Shown here one piece after another: positions 23,551 through 34,395 of a DNA stretch of 64,000 nucleotides. The stretch is from Takifugu bimaculatus. Lineage: Eukaryota; Chordata; Actinopteri; Tetraodontiformes; Tetraodontidae. The notes below the pieces were generated by a model. It saw only the letters and a program-made list of their open reading frames with translations, was not told the DNA's origin and ran no database searches. The stretch spans positions 5,208,976 to 5,272,975 of the forward strand of contig CP034990.1 in NCBI GenBank assembly GCA_004026145.2. Direction: 5' to 3'. Positions within the stretch are counted from its first letter, which is position 1, and the number at the start of each line of letters is the position of its first letter. The translations under genes were made by a program, and so were the position numbers.

Positions 23551-25165
23551 TAACCAAAGTCCGGGTCCAGGGTGTAAGAACAGAGGATGTCACAACTGTG
23601 CAGCTTGTAAAGCCCTCCAAGGCAAACAATGTTTGTGATTTGGGGTTTTAAATACAATAAACCTGAACCCAAACTTTTCCAAATAGGTGTTTGGGACCGT
23701 GAAAGTGGAGAGTGACAGCAAACTCCCTGTGATCTTTGGTGTACTTATGGCTGTGTGCTGACAAGAGGTGTACAGGAAGATCAGGAATTCATTGAGCCTA
23801 AGATAATTATGAAAAACACTTGAAATAACTAGGAACTCTAAACAGACAGAAAAATATGATTGTAGATTTTCTACAAATTTGTATTTTTTTTACGTGAGCA
23901 TGAATCAATCTTGTCTTTCAGGTTGACCGTTATGAGTGTCATCCCTCTGAGATGCTCCTGAAGACTGTGCACTATGTTCTTTGCTCTCTTCTCTCTAGAC
24001 ATTGCATTTCTTTTTTCACTTTTCAGACTCTCCACCCTAGCCAAGGGACCAATGAATGGGGCCCTCACATCATCAGATGATGAAGGTAGAGTGTAGGAGT
24101 GGTCCTAGAGGAAACATAGGATTGTCAAACAAAAAATTTCTGAAAAGAGTGACATAGTGAGAGGTGGCAGGAATGACAAGAGTCTTAAGTATAACAAGTA
24201 TCATCATGTGCACAACCGTTTGAGGCATGTCCAGGGTGTTATGTACTCACAACTTTGGATACAGACGGGTTCATCAGTCTCTTGGACAGGCTGTGAACAC
24301 AATGACAGAGCCTCTTGAGCTTTTTTCAGATCTGGTGGAACAGACTAAAGGGAAGGATAAAATATTTCAAATTTATCAAAGTGTATTATAAAATATATAA
24401 CTGATTCTTTCACACTCAGAAAAATATATATAGCATGTCATTTTTTAATCTCAGAAATGATAGTGGCATGTACACACATTGGAGGTGAGCTGGGAAATTG
24501 AAAACAGAAGAAATAGCTCCTTCTCTGATCCTCACTGTCTGGGAACAATGGTAATATTATGATGATATTGTGCTTACACCTGTTGTTTTTGACTATGGAC
24601 GGATGTTAACTGAGCTATTAACTAGATGTGCTTTAATTAATGGATATAAGCCCATGTGCTGAATAAAGTAAAAGCCATTAAATGAATTAATTCTGCAGGG
24701 AAACACATATCATTTTCCACAATGATGGAAAATTACACTCTGAAACTGATGTTATGATGGTGAAAAGCACAGAGAATATGAGTCAAATAGGATTAAAGGT
24801 TTAACAGTGAACATTTGACCCTATTTATCTACTGAAGGGTAATTCCCTGAGAATTCATTTGGACACTTAAATGGTTCGAACAATTCCATACAGCATGCAC
24901 AAGGCATTTTACCCTCTCTGATTCATGCCTGCACTGATAAGGTGGCAATGTTGGCATGCCTTCAGCACTGGGTTGGGCATCAACCACTCCAACCCATACC
25001 AGATGTATGGGTTCTCCTGCAGCCTTTTGCCAGCAGTTTTCCATACTTACATATTAGGCCTCCTCCAATTTTCTGCCAATATTTGTTGCCTTGTTGACTT
25101 CTACTCTCAAGAAAGTTACCCTATAAAGGAAATCATCTTACAATCGTATGGTTTTCTACTATGAT
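23551..25165. other. No gene recognised
   Basis: The sequence is AT-rich with many stops. No motif or repeat is identified apart from a short (ATAT) word near 24423. Confidence 0.45.
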
Positions 25166-25400
25166 TTAATTAATATTTCACAGTTGGAATATTTTCACAG
25201 TCCAACAGCATCATATCAAATAATGCTTCCAGTACTATATAAAATAAATATTTGCCTGACTGCCCCCTTGTGATTAATGCCAACATGTTTTGATGTGTGT
25301 TAATTAATATTTTAGGGTAGCATATTTTGATACACAAACAGGACCCTATCAAAAAATGCTTCCAGCGACAGTGTACAAAATATTTTTTTTAATTAACTAA
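25166..25400. repeat. Diverged tandem duplication, period about 133 bp
   Basis: The word ttaattaatattt occurs at 25166 and 25300, and aatgcttccag occurs at 25222 and 25355, giving offsets of 134 and 133. Flanking words (aacag, atatcaaa/ctatcaaa, tacaaaatat) repeat in the same order. Two copies of an anonymous unit are therefore present, well diverged. Confidence 0.7.
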
Positions 25401-25711
25401 TCTTTATATTCCAAAGTAAAGTCAAGAACAACATTACATACGTATTAACTTTTATCTCATGTGTTTAATAACCATTTGAAATGCATGGAGCAAAAATATT
25501 TGGCTTTCGAATTTTGATTTACATGCATAGAACTACACTGTTGCACTTTTTCATAGATTGAATAGGCTGATGTTAAATTTGGCGAAAACTTTAAAAACTG
25601 AAAAAACTTAGTTTTTAACATCTTATTTCTTCTATATCTTTTTACCTCATCTCACAAAAATTCATACCCATGTATTTTAAAGTCTGTTTGGTTTGGTTTT
25701 AACAGTTCTAC
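25401..25711. other. No gene or repeat recognised
   Basis: AT-rich anonymous sequence following the tandem duplication; stops in all frames. Confidence 0.4.
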
Positions 25712-25835
25712 TATGAGGTGGCATCGCATTCAGCCATCCCTTCACCCATATGCAGCTAGGATAGGCTCCAGTGCCTTCCCCATGACCCTGAAAGGGATGT
25801 AGTGGTCAGGAAAAAGGAAGGCAAGAAAACACACA
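25712..25835 (+). repeat. SINE fragment (3' part)
   Basis: The words gctaggataggctccagtgc and ccatgaccctgaaagggatg, followed by tagtggtcag, reproduce the end of the common teleost SINE (ggataggctccag, gcgaccctgaaaaggataag). Only the 3' part remains. Confidence 0.75.
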
Positions 25836-28189
25836 GCAACATCCTCTTTGCTAAGCGCTTGAAATTCAGGTTTAAATACCGGTGGGTTCTGTGTGTTTCA
25901 TTAGCAGTTTCGGTGTTGACAGGTCGGCGCAGCTTATTAGTTCACAGCTCACACAGCTCATGACTGTCTTTAAAAATGTGTGGGTCACCTGTGGAACTGC
26001 TGACCATCTATATTTATTGACTAGTGTTGGGAGGCAGAGGCACATGGTAATAATTTATGTGGAATTGTCTAATTGTCATTTTATGAACATACCTATTTTT
26101 ATGTGTAGATTTAATGTAACTTGAATAAATAGCAAAGATTTGAGTGGAATTTAAGGTTTTTTGACCAATTGCTTGGGGCCTCTAAAACCTTGGCTGCGGC
26201 CCTGCACTCAACCTCCTGATGAAATTTACAAATCCGGCTCACATTTTTATTGTTGTTCTTGATTTCGTGCAACTATTTCTGAACCAAAGGAGGAAAAAAA
26301 TACATTCTCTATGAAGATAACTTCATTTTGTATTTTGATGATATCATAAGTGGATGTTTCCATGTAGCCTAGGGATGAAAAAAGCATTTGCACCACATTT
26401 CAAGGGTTCTCCACAAAAACCTATAGAAGCATTTTGAACAGAAATGAGAGTTCAGTCAGGACCACTGGAATTAAAGATTCATACAGTTATATTTGGTGGT
26501 AGCGCTCTACTCTGCTGCTCAGCTGCATCAGGAGATGAAATTAGAAGGGAAATAACTAAGATCACAGCCCAAGCAAATATCATATACTATTTTATTTCAA
26601 CGGCTTTTGGGGGAATTGGGATAAGCAAAACTTCCGACCCCTTTGCAAAGACACCAAAAACACTGAAAAACAACAAAACATATTTAACAGGACCTTCTGC
26701 AGGATAGTTCTCATTTGTTTTAGCCAATGCTACAAAGCTTGACTGTCTGTGGTTTTCGGAGCCAACAAATGTCCTTCATCTCAACCTAAATTTATTTGAT
26801 TTAGGGCTTAATGGTCGACTGTGTGAAAACCTATTAGGCCTTAAGAAGTGTCCAACTGGAAGGTGCTAGAAATTGAATGACAGATTACCTTATCTTTCTG
26901 AAATATCTGGGAACACTTATTTCAAAGTGAGGCCCTCATGCAGGAGTCAATCACTCAGGTCCAATTCTGACAAGCAAGTCCTTCCACCACAAATGGCAAA
27001 AAGGCCTTTTACAAACTTGAAATTTTTGTTTGTTTCTTTAATTTACTCAGGTCATTTTAAGTGTCAGGTGTTAATTATAAAAACTGTCATGCATAAGTGT
27101 ATGATAAACTAATCTCTTACATCCATTTCTGGGATTTCTGCTCTATTTCATTCCTATGTTCTCATCTCCCTCTTTTTATGTAGCTTTTAAAAAAAAAAAA
27201 AAAAATCTCATTCTTTATTCACTCCCTCTCTTGTGCTCTCCCTCTCACTTTTCCTCATTCCTGTCATTTTGACTTTAACGCTGTCTGTCATCTCTTGCAC
27301 GACGGTGACCAAATTGTCTAAAAACAAGACTCCACTAACGTTTGTCTTTTTCATCCTTTCTTTTCAATTTTGTGTTTCTCTTTATTTTTATGCAGTATAG
27401 GAAGCACTTGGCGTGACAGTTAAAAGAAATTTTGTAAAGTGTATTGTTAAATCTGAAAATAAAATCACAGGAAGTATTCAATGTGCTATGTTTATTTTTA
27501 CAATTAATTTCATTTGTATTGAAACATCCAAAAAAATTTTAAAAAAACGCTTACCGGTAAACCTTTAAGTAAAAAGCAATGTTTCATTTTATTTTCAAAT
27601 GAACAAGTGTGCTTAAATGAAAACAGAAATTGAAGCAAATGTTTTGTTGAAATGGTGTCTTCTGGCATCTTCTCAGTGCCTCCATGTCATACCACATCAC
27701 CGTAGTACAGATACAAGAGTAACACTTCACAATAACCATAAGTTAATAACTAACAGTTAATTGACATTTAAAAATGGATTGGAAGTTGTTTATTACAACT
27801 TATTTTGTTAAGTAGTGACTTTCCTGTAAACAATCTATAAATGTTCATTAATTATTAAAAATATATACTAACAATCTATAATTGCAATTATGTATGTTTG
27901 TGTGCATGTGTGTAAGCATGTGGAAGTCAAAGTGAGCCCGTGCAAGTATGCTGATCTTCACTGTTTATTGTGGGCAGGGGTAAGTTGGTTCACAATGTTT
28001 ATTGAGAAAATAGGTCAATGATTGAGTCAGGGTAGGATGGGATGAGTCCGGTTGTTTTTTGGAAATGTCCGATGCACAGATCAAATGGGTTGGGTATGTT
28101 TTATGATGTTTTTGTACATTGCTGTGTAGCTAGTTAGCGTTAGTTCTTCATCATAATAATCAACTTGTGTCTCGGTGTGAGATAAAGCC
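25836..28189. other. No gene recognised; poly-A run; possible DIRS leader at the right end
   Basis: An A17 run lies at about 27188-27204. An AT-rich block at 27690-27880 (gttaataactaacagttaatt, caatctataaatgttcattaa) resembles short AT-rich non-autonomous elements, but ends were not found. The 27930-28189 part is probably the untranslated leader of the DIRS element that follows; its terminal repeat was not located. Confidence 0.4.
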
Positions 28190-28439
28190 CTGCATCCAGG
28201 ATTTATCTGAGCCGCATCTAGTAGAACACACTCCCCCAATTCAAAACCCCCTCTCAGAGAGTTTAACTCTTCACTGGATGGATCTTTGTGATCACTGGAT
28301 GCTAATGTGATGTGCTGGCTTCTGCCTTGTCAATTTTCCAACAGAACAGACAGGTGAGCATTTTTTCCAGCCCCTCCAGTTCTGGAGACTGAATAAAACT
28401 GGGAAGCCCTCTGTGAGCAATTCCAAGCTCCATCATTTT

Positions 28440-28690
28440 CCAAGGAAAATTGGCCTCAATTGACGATAACACCTCAATCTTCATATCAGAGGATGAGGAG
28501 GACGATGACATCTCAATGGCTCTAGTCCCAGCTGAAAAGTTGAAGCTGCACAAGTCTACCAGCAGAATGGCAGATGGAGTGAGCTCTCCAGCTCCCTCCA
28601 TTAATGCTCGACCCATACAAATGTGTGCTAGAGAAACTAGATGTCCCCTGGCTCTTTGCAATAGCGGACCCCACCCTGTCCTACAATGAA
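28440..28690 (+). pseudogene. DIRS gag-like acidic region
   Basis: The frame opening at about 28450 contains an acidic tract (SEDEEDDDISMALV, residues 12-26) followed by KLKLHKSTSRMADGVSSPAP. DIRS gag proteins commonly carry such an acidic Ser-rich segment, often written as a D-SLSIAAS-like block. Identification rests on position upstream of the reverse transcriptase as well as on this weak resemblance. The frame runs out where the LINE tail is inserted. The minus-strand frame over the same bases (with SSSSSSS) is its mirror. Confidence 0.5.
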
Positions 28691-28699
28691 GACAAACAG

Positions 28700-29008
28700 C
28701 TTATGTCTTACCCAAATTGCTAGTAACTGGCCAAACATTAATGTATTTCCATGATCTCTTCCTATTCTATCCTCTACCCGTACTCCCCCTTCAAACTCCC
28801 TGTCTATCCAGCCAGCCATCCGCAGGTGGGTCCCCCTGCATGAGCCTGGTCCTGCTCAAGGTTTCTTCCTGTTAAAGGGGAGTTTTTTCTTGCCATGATG
28901 CTTGTTGGTAGTCAGGATTCTGTACAGCAGCCTAGAAACAAATTTGATTGTAACAGACACTATATAAATAAAGATTGGTTAGTTAGGTTGGTTGGTTGGT
29001 TGGTTCTT
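28700..29008 (+). mobile_element. 5'-truncated LINE 3' tail inserted in DIRS gag
   Basis: From about 28780 on, the sequence is nearly co-linear with 44800-45014. Shared words are ctggtcctgctcaagg, tttcttcctgttaaaggg, gagtttttt, cttgcca, cctagaaacaa and aactataaataaagattg-like actatataaataaagattgg. The end is a degenerate TTGG/TTGA tandem, the slippery tail of this LINE 3' end family. DIRS gag-like sequence lies before it and DIRS sequence after it, so it was inserted into the DIRS copy. The left edge is only approximate. Confidence 0.8.
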
Positions 29009-30118
29009 CCAAAGCCTCCAGTAGAAGTCCCCATAGCTGCACGGTAGTGCATCCCGAGTAGTAGCGATCTGCAGTCCTTCCAAGCATCTATAGCTGCAAA
29101 CCAAGCCGAGGGGTTCCAGTATGCACTGACCAAGAGGGTGTACAAGGCAGCCTCCCTCTTTCCTTGAGTTCTCAGTATATTTCCATCCTTACTGCCTATC
29201 AGGCACAGCTGTTTGGGGCATCCACCGATGACCAGGACAAAATGGCGATGATTGCTGATTTGTCCTTCCCTCCTAACCAGCTCATTTCAGGCTGGGAACG
29301 GTGATGGCGACAATCATTGTTCAGGTGCAAGTGAGATGACAGTCACTAACTTGACTGAGGGAGTGGACTGACATACTAGATATGCCAGTAATTCTGGGGA
29401 GCATTTTCAGTTCTGTACAGACCAAAATAGAGCAGAGATGTGAGGCAAGGAAGAACAAAGAAGCCCTGACACTTCATTTCACCGCAAGGGAACCACACCT
29501 TCACCTCTGGCGCAAATCACTTGCTCAAGCTGCTGTCCAGCCACCACCTTTCTGAAGCGGCTGCGACAGACAATCCAACTCCTCCCACTGAGGAAGTACC
29601 TCCTATGACCGTACCTCTTATGATAGAACAGGGGCTGCAGTAAGCTTCTCGGCTTTCCCTCAAACGGAAAAACTGGAAAGCAAATACAGCCTCAGTTATG
29701 GCTGTTATGCACATTTTCTCAGTGAAACAGGCTCCAGTTAGCCCATATTCCTTCCTGTTTCTCTGGCAAATAAAGTCTCAAACATAGGGGCAATTAGCTC
29801 GAGTCTTACAAGAGGAAATCCTCTCTCTGTTAGAAAAAAGAACAATCTGTTGTCGAAAAAGATATCTTCCAAAAGGAGTTTGTTTGCCTTTTATTCCAGA
29901 TATTTCCTTGTTTCCAAACAGGGGGGAAGAGAAATACATGCTATTCAAGACTTGCAGGCCTTTATAAAATTTCTATGGAAGTACACCTTCACTGTTGCAT
30001 GTAGTAAGACCAAATAAATGTTTTTTCATTCAAATGCTTTTCATCCATAGATCTGATAGATGTGTATATCTATATTCCTGTTCACCCCCTTCATCTTTGT
30101 TAAGGCATGCAATGATTT
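29009..30118 (+). pseudogene. DIRS gag remainder and start of reverse transcriptase
   Basis: After the LINE tail the DIRS element continues. A block at 29060-29150 (LQSFQASIAANQAEGFQYAL) and Ser/Thr-rich sequence to 29650 correspond to the C-terminal gag part. The reverse transcriptase begins near 29806 with LQEEILSLLEKRTI, then YSRYFLV at about 29905. It continues through a decayed 'RPILDLRALNKHLRKY' equivalent to the first catalytic block. That block is seen as DLIDVYIYIPVHPLHLC at about 30054-30103 and aligns with DLKDAYFHIPVHPPHR of the family. The first catalytic Asp region therefore lies at about 30054. Frames shift at least twice. Confidence 0.82.
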
Positions 30119-30149
30119 TGCATCCAATTTGAACAGATAAGGCCGACAG

Positions 30150-30909
30150 GTGGCCAGTCTACTTCAGGCCATGGGACTATCATGTTAACTATGCCTTCCC
30201 ACAAAAACATTTTGGTTAACTTGGCACCTTCTACATTCTTTCACCTTCTACATTCTCCATCTTTAATAGACAGTTCAACATCTTGGGCCTACTACCTGCA
30301 GCCTTGATTCTGCCCAGAACTTTTTTTTAAAAATGTTTTCAACCTGTTTAGCATCAGATTTACTACAGATAGTTAACAGTTCTCACCAGACGGGCAACTT
30401 CCCAAAGGCCCTAAAGTCAGCAGTAAAAAAAACCGACTGCTCTTAAACAAGAGCAGTCTGGATGCATCAGCAATTAACAAATATAGGCCCATATCAAACA
30501 TTCCTTTTTAGGTAAGATAATTGACAAGTTAATGCTTTTATAACACAAAATAATTATTTTAATGTTTTTCAGTCTGGATTTGGATCCAACTACAGCACTG
30601 AGACAGCACTTACTGAATGATATTTATGTGAGAAGTTACCTATTCAAAATTTCAGTCTTAGTGTTAATGGATCTTAGTGCTGCTTTCAATATATTTGAAC
30701 ATACTGCTGGACAGATTCGAAAAATGATAGGGAGTACTATCTGTCAATTGCTAATTATGAATCTGAGAGCAGGAACATTATTGATGAAGTTCCCCAAGGG
30801 TCTATTCTTGGATTTATTTTATTTAACATCCGCATGCTCCCACTGGCTCAGATTATGGAGTTTTGTAATGTCACCTACCATAATTATGCAGATGATGCCT
30901 CTCCCTTGC

Positions 30910-30955
<46 letters not shown>

Positions 30956-30979
30956 CATCTGTCTATCTATATATCTGTC

Positions 30980-31026
<47 letters not shown>

Positions 31027-31866
31027 AAATCACAACATCCTCTTTATATTTTCTGTATAACTTGACTCCATGTCACTTCAGACAATGATTCAAGCTTAAA
31101 ATCTTGGAGAAATTTTGCACACAACCTTTAACAACCACATTGGGACTAAAACAAAATCAGTTTGCTACTGATTACTTACTGCTAAAAATATGGCAAGAAT
31201 TAAAGGATTTCTAATTGAACAAAATGTAAAACTGGTTGTTCTTTTGTTTTCAACAGGCTGGACTATTATAATGCGAAGTTTACAGGTTTTGGTAAAAAAA
31301 AAAAAATTGTCAGAAGCCTGCAGCCTATCCAGAATGCCACAACCACAGGCCTCAATAACAGAACAAGTGGGTGGAACATTACATCCACACAAAAATCACT
31401 GCGCTTGCTACCTGTGTGTCAAATAATCAGAAAAAACTTTCATGATTTGTCCATAAGGCAATGAATGATCCTCAGCCTAGTTACATTTGTGAGTTACTTT
31501 TCCAATATAAAACATACAGACCCCTTGGGTCTTCCGGAATTGCAGTACTCCTGGTTCCTAGAGTCATAAACAAAAAGACTTTAGTTACTATGTTTCTTAC
31601 TTGTGGAAAAAACTTCCTGAATGCCTGATGGCTACCTTAAAACTTTATTATTCACCCAGCCCATCTAATAGATAATCTAATTTCTTTCTCTTATTTTCAC
31701 TAGGATAATGCTTTTTAATAAAGCTTTTAGCTTTTATTGTATTGTATTTATTCTTGATATTCTATTTGCTTTGTTCTAATGTATCTCTATTTTTGTTTTA
31801 AAGCACTTTGAATTGAATCTTGTCTGAACAACTTACCCACAACTTACATACAACTTGCCTTGCCTT
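30150..31866 (+). mobile_element. L2-clade LINE inserted in the DIRS reverse transcriptase
   Basis: The plus strand carries a 5'-truncated L2 reverse transcriptase in broken frames. The order is TCSLDSAQNFFLKMF at about 30299, then SGNFPKALK-like TGNFPKALKSAV (30399), a decayed NNYRPIS, KISVLVLMDLSAAFN at about 30647 (first catalytic Asp), and VPQGSILG (30793). The YADD catalytic box follows at about 30884-30895, directly before the microsatellite. Further on are ARIKGFLIEQN (31193) and MPQPQASI/TTGLNRTSGW-like sequence. The tail ends in gcactttgaattgaatc and ttgccttgccttgcc, typical of L2 3' tails. DIRS sequence resumes at about 31870. Many stops and frameshifts show the copy is old. The left boundary (30118-30250) is imprecise. 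Confidence 0.88.
30911..31026. repeat. (CTAT)n-(TG)n compound microsatellite inside the L2 reverse transcriptase
   Basis: About eleven CTAT units lie at 30911-30954, followed by interrupted units to about 30985. A (TG)n run follows at 30982-31024. The array begins 15 bases after the YADD codons and disrupts the L2 frame at that point. The residues it appears to encode (SIYLSIYLS and VCVCVCVC) are artefacts. Confidence 0.95.
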
Positions 31867-31869
31867 GCC

Positions 31870-33526
31870 TTCACAGCTAACATTTCTGATTCGCCATTCA
31901 GGGGGGTGCTACGATTACTGTGTTTACTCATTTGGTCTTTCAGCCCAGAGGTTTTCATACTGGTTTACAGAGACCACTCTCATGTCAGGGCTTACAGCTG
32001 ACCACTTATTTGAATGAATAACTTTTGTTGGCACAACCAGAACAGAGGGACGGGGTTGTATCACACATTGTCATGAAACACCAATTTGGACTTTGGAAAA
32101 TATGGAGAAGAGCCAACTCTGCCACAGAAGATTTCTGGGATTATCCCCTGCACAGCGGGCCATTCACAGCTTATCTCTTGGAGGAGAGAGTAAAATCGTT
32201 CAGAGCTTGCCCTGCACTCTTCTGTCGACACAGGTCTGTCCAGTTTATACTGTGCCATTCCTCTAGAGCCACCACATACTGGTGAAGATACACAACAACA
32301 GTAGTGTATTTAACATCAAGGGCATTTGTGCTCGTATATTGCACAGGAGCAACTGACATCCCATGGACCAATCTGTTGTCAAGGAGTGTGCCAATATTTG
32401 GGGAATGGATGATGCACAGGAGAGGTCTGTTCACATCCAGAGAACCCTGGGTGTAGATGCACTAACTCATTTTGTGCCACATATGCTGCTCAATGCTTTT
32501 CCCCCTGCTGGCCCTTATACTCCCACTCTTGCCAAATTCAACCACAAGCTGATGCTGATAGCTCCACACTGGCCAGTGTTGCACTTGGCCCAAGATATAT
32601 TGGATGCTATGCGCCCAGCCTTGTCAACTGCCAGTGCGCAAGGACTTGCTCTCGCAGCGGGAAGGGATGGTGTTCCACATGCATTCAGAGGAACTTCAAA
32701 ATGTGTTTAACACTATCCAAAATGCCAGGGCACCCTCCACTAGGTCTCTGTACAACTATAAGTGGGGAGTCTTACAGTGGTGGTCTCTCGAATGGGACCA
32801 CATCCCCTTTCAGTGTTCTGTGCCAGTGATACTGTCATTTTCATGGGGGTTAATAGATAAAGGCAAAGCCTTTTACACACTCAAGATTAATCTGGCAGCT
32901 ATAGCAGTTTGCTATATAGACTATTGGAATGAAACAGCAAGATAACACAATTTGGTGTGCCAGGTTATAAGGAGTGCACGCAGGCTTCTGCCTGTCTCCA
33001 GACCACTGATGCCTACATGAGTCTTAGGGGTGGTTCTGGATGGGCTTATTTGAGCCATTTCATAAATTAGTCTCAAACATCTGTCCCTTGAGACAGTATT
33101 GTTACTAGTTTTTGCCTCTGCAAAGCTAGTCACTCATCTCAAGTGCTCTCTGTAAGCCCTTCGAGCACTCAGTTAATTTTAGTGATAATGCATATGGTTC
33201 TGAAACCCAACCCGGTCTTTGTAACTAAGGTAGGGGGTTCCTTTCCCTGATTGAGAGCTAAACCCTAAAAGGGAGAGCAAGGCACAAAGCTTCTACAGGG
33301 CGGTGGAGGCTATAGCTTAAGTCCATACAAGCAGGTGTCTGCAGCTGACATTGGGTTTGCACACAGGTACTTGTGAGATGGCTGCGTCTTAGATTCTATA
33401 TAGGAGAGTGTTTGTTTGGGTCATTTGTTCAGCACCAATTTGGTCCTCATCTCTAACATTTATTCAGTTATATATGCTTGACATGTCAGGGCTCTGCATG
33501 GCTAGTGTACTCCTAGAGTCCTCACT
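31870..33526 (+). pseudogene. DIRS reverse transcriptase end, RNase H and tyrosine recombinase
   Basis: DIRS resumes with FLIRHSGGCYDYCVYSFGLS at 31880-31940, which matches FLRFAF...YEYLVLPFGLSLSPR of the family and falls just after the block interrupted at 30.1 kb. RNase H traces follow, including LLSRSVPIFGEWMMH (32371-32414), matching the LLSRGNPLYGEWTLHPQ block. Next comes LGVDALTHFVPHMLLNAFPP (32450-32510), then QLPVRKDLLSQREGMVFHMH. The recombinase begins with NTIQNARAPSTRSLYNYKWG (32710-32770), then FQCSVPVILSF and KAFYTLKINLAAIAVCYI. The C-terminal part SSSLTFIQLYMLDM lies at 33454-33494. The catalytic tyrosine and arginine positions are not in one frame. Confidence 0.85.
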
Positions 33527-34101
33527 TGTTACGATACGTGGTAGTACAGGAGGCAGAGGCAGTCCTCCTAGGCTGCAAGGGGAGCAGGAGCGGTCCTCCA
33601 GGAGACCAGGAACAGGAGCGGCCCTCCAGGAAAACCGGAAGCTCGGGGACATGAGCGGCCCTCCAGGGAAACAGGAACACAGGAACAGGAGCGGTCCTCC
33701 AGGAAAACCCGGAAGCTTGGGGACAGGAGCGGCCCTCCAGGGCAACAGGAACACAGGAACAGGAGCGGTCCTCCAGGAAAACCGGAAGCTTGGGAACAGG
33801 AGCGACCCTCCAGGAAACGCAGAGCACCAACACACGACAGGGGAAGCAACCAAACAGCTTCACCACGAACAGACACCCTATCAACACCAAGGAACCCAAA
33901 AAAACACCCACACTAGAGAAACAAACACAGTCCCCACACGAACAGACACCCCAGCACTGACAAGCAGGCACAACCTGCTTAAATAGGCAGCAAGATGTAA
34001 ATTGCCTACAGGTGCACCCGCCTGCAGTGCCAGCTGCACCTAATTGTGCTCAACACCACACCCTGCAGGCCAAAGACAGACACAAACCAGAAATCCCAAC
34101 A
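33527..34101 (+). mobile_element. Solo LTR with perfect 5-bp target duplication
   Basis: The element begins TGTTACG and ends TCCCAACA, so its ends form the TGTT...AACA inverted pair of an LTR. It is flanked by TCACT on both sides (33522-33526 and 34102-34106). Removing it joins DIRS recombinase C-terminal sequence to the DIRS 3' tail, confirming an insertion. It is 575 bp, contains no polyprotein sequence and carries a minisatellite, so it is a solo LTR, presumably left by recombination between the two LTRs of a full element. Orientation is not certain. A TATA-like or polyadenylation signal was not identified with confidence. Confidence 0.85.
33588..33815. repeat. Alternating minisatellite inside the solo LTR
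   Basis: The core gagcggYcctccagg occurs seven times, starting at 33588, 33616, 33653, 33689, 33727, 33763 and 33800, with spacings of 28 then 36-38. From the second copy two unit types largely alternate, one followed by aaaaccggaagct and the other by gggaaacaggaacac, giving a higher-order period of about 74 bp. Open frames across it on both strands are by-products of the repeat. Confidence 0.9.
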
Positions 34102-34395
34102 TCACTGAAACCCTGGGATCATTCCCACTGGCAGGTACATATCCCATAGCAAGTGAATTTTATAAAGAAGAACTTGACTCGCTAGATGACTCTTCATGCT
34201 GGGCAGTGAGAAGAGGTTTGATTGTTGAATCAAGGCAGTGTTGTCCGCATGCTCTGTTTATATTTATAGTGTAGATGGCACTAGTAGGTGGTGCAAGGAT
34301 GAACACCTTTCACTGACTACTCTGGATTGGTGGATTGAGCTTAATGCTTCTGTTAGGCTGGCGGGCATATTAAGACACCTCATGTTATAATATAC
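34102..34395 (+). mobile_element. DIRS 3' tail
   Basis: After the second TCACT the sequence continues gaaaccctgggatcattcccactggcagg, then a short stretch and tctggattggtggattgagcttaatgcttc. The ccctgggatcattccca and tggtggattgagcttaatgcttc blocks resemble the 3' region of vertebrate DIRS elements. The distal end is estimated. Confidence 0.65.

Larger units (their letters stand above)
28190..34395 (+). mobile_element. DIRS-type tyrosine-recombinase retrotransposon relic, broken by three later insertions
   Basis: The plus strand carries the DIRS order. A gag-like acidic stretch lies at 28.44-28.69 kb. The start of the reverse transcriptase is at 29.8-30.1 kb, and its remainder plus RNase H is at 31.87-32.45 kb. 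A conserved post-RNase H block spans 32.45-32.7 kb, and the tyrosine recombinase spans 32.7-33.5 kb. A 3' untranslated tail is at 34.1-34.4 kb. The order and many motifs match vertebrate DIRS1-like elements. Three insertions split it: a LINE tail at 28.70-29.01 kb, an L2 LINE at about 30.15-31.87 kb and a solo LTR at 33527-34101. No open frame survives over any domain. The 5' limit and the inverted terminal repeats typical of DIRS were not located, so the outer boundaries are approximate. Confidence 0.88.

Noticed and set aside
30562..31065. 167-residue plus-strand frame ending in SIYLSIYLS and VCVCVCVC
   Set aside because: It is a frame-shifted L2 reverse transcriptase running into the compound microsatellite.
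33408..33986. 192-residue open frame with repeated GNRN/GPPGK-like residues, and several minus-strand partners
   Set aside because: It spans the DIRS/LTR junction and the LTR minisatellite; repeat structure explains the open frames.
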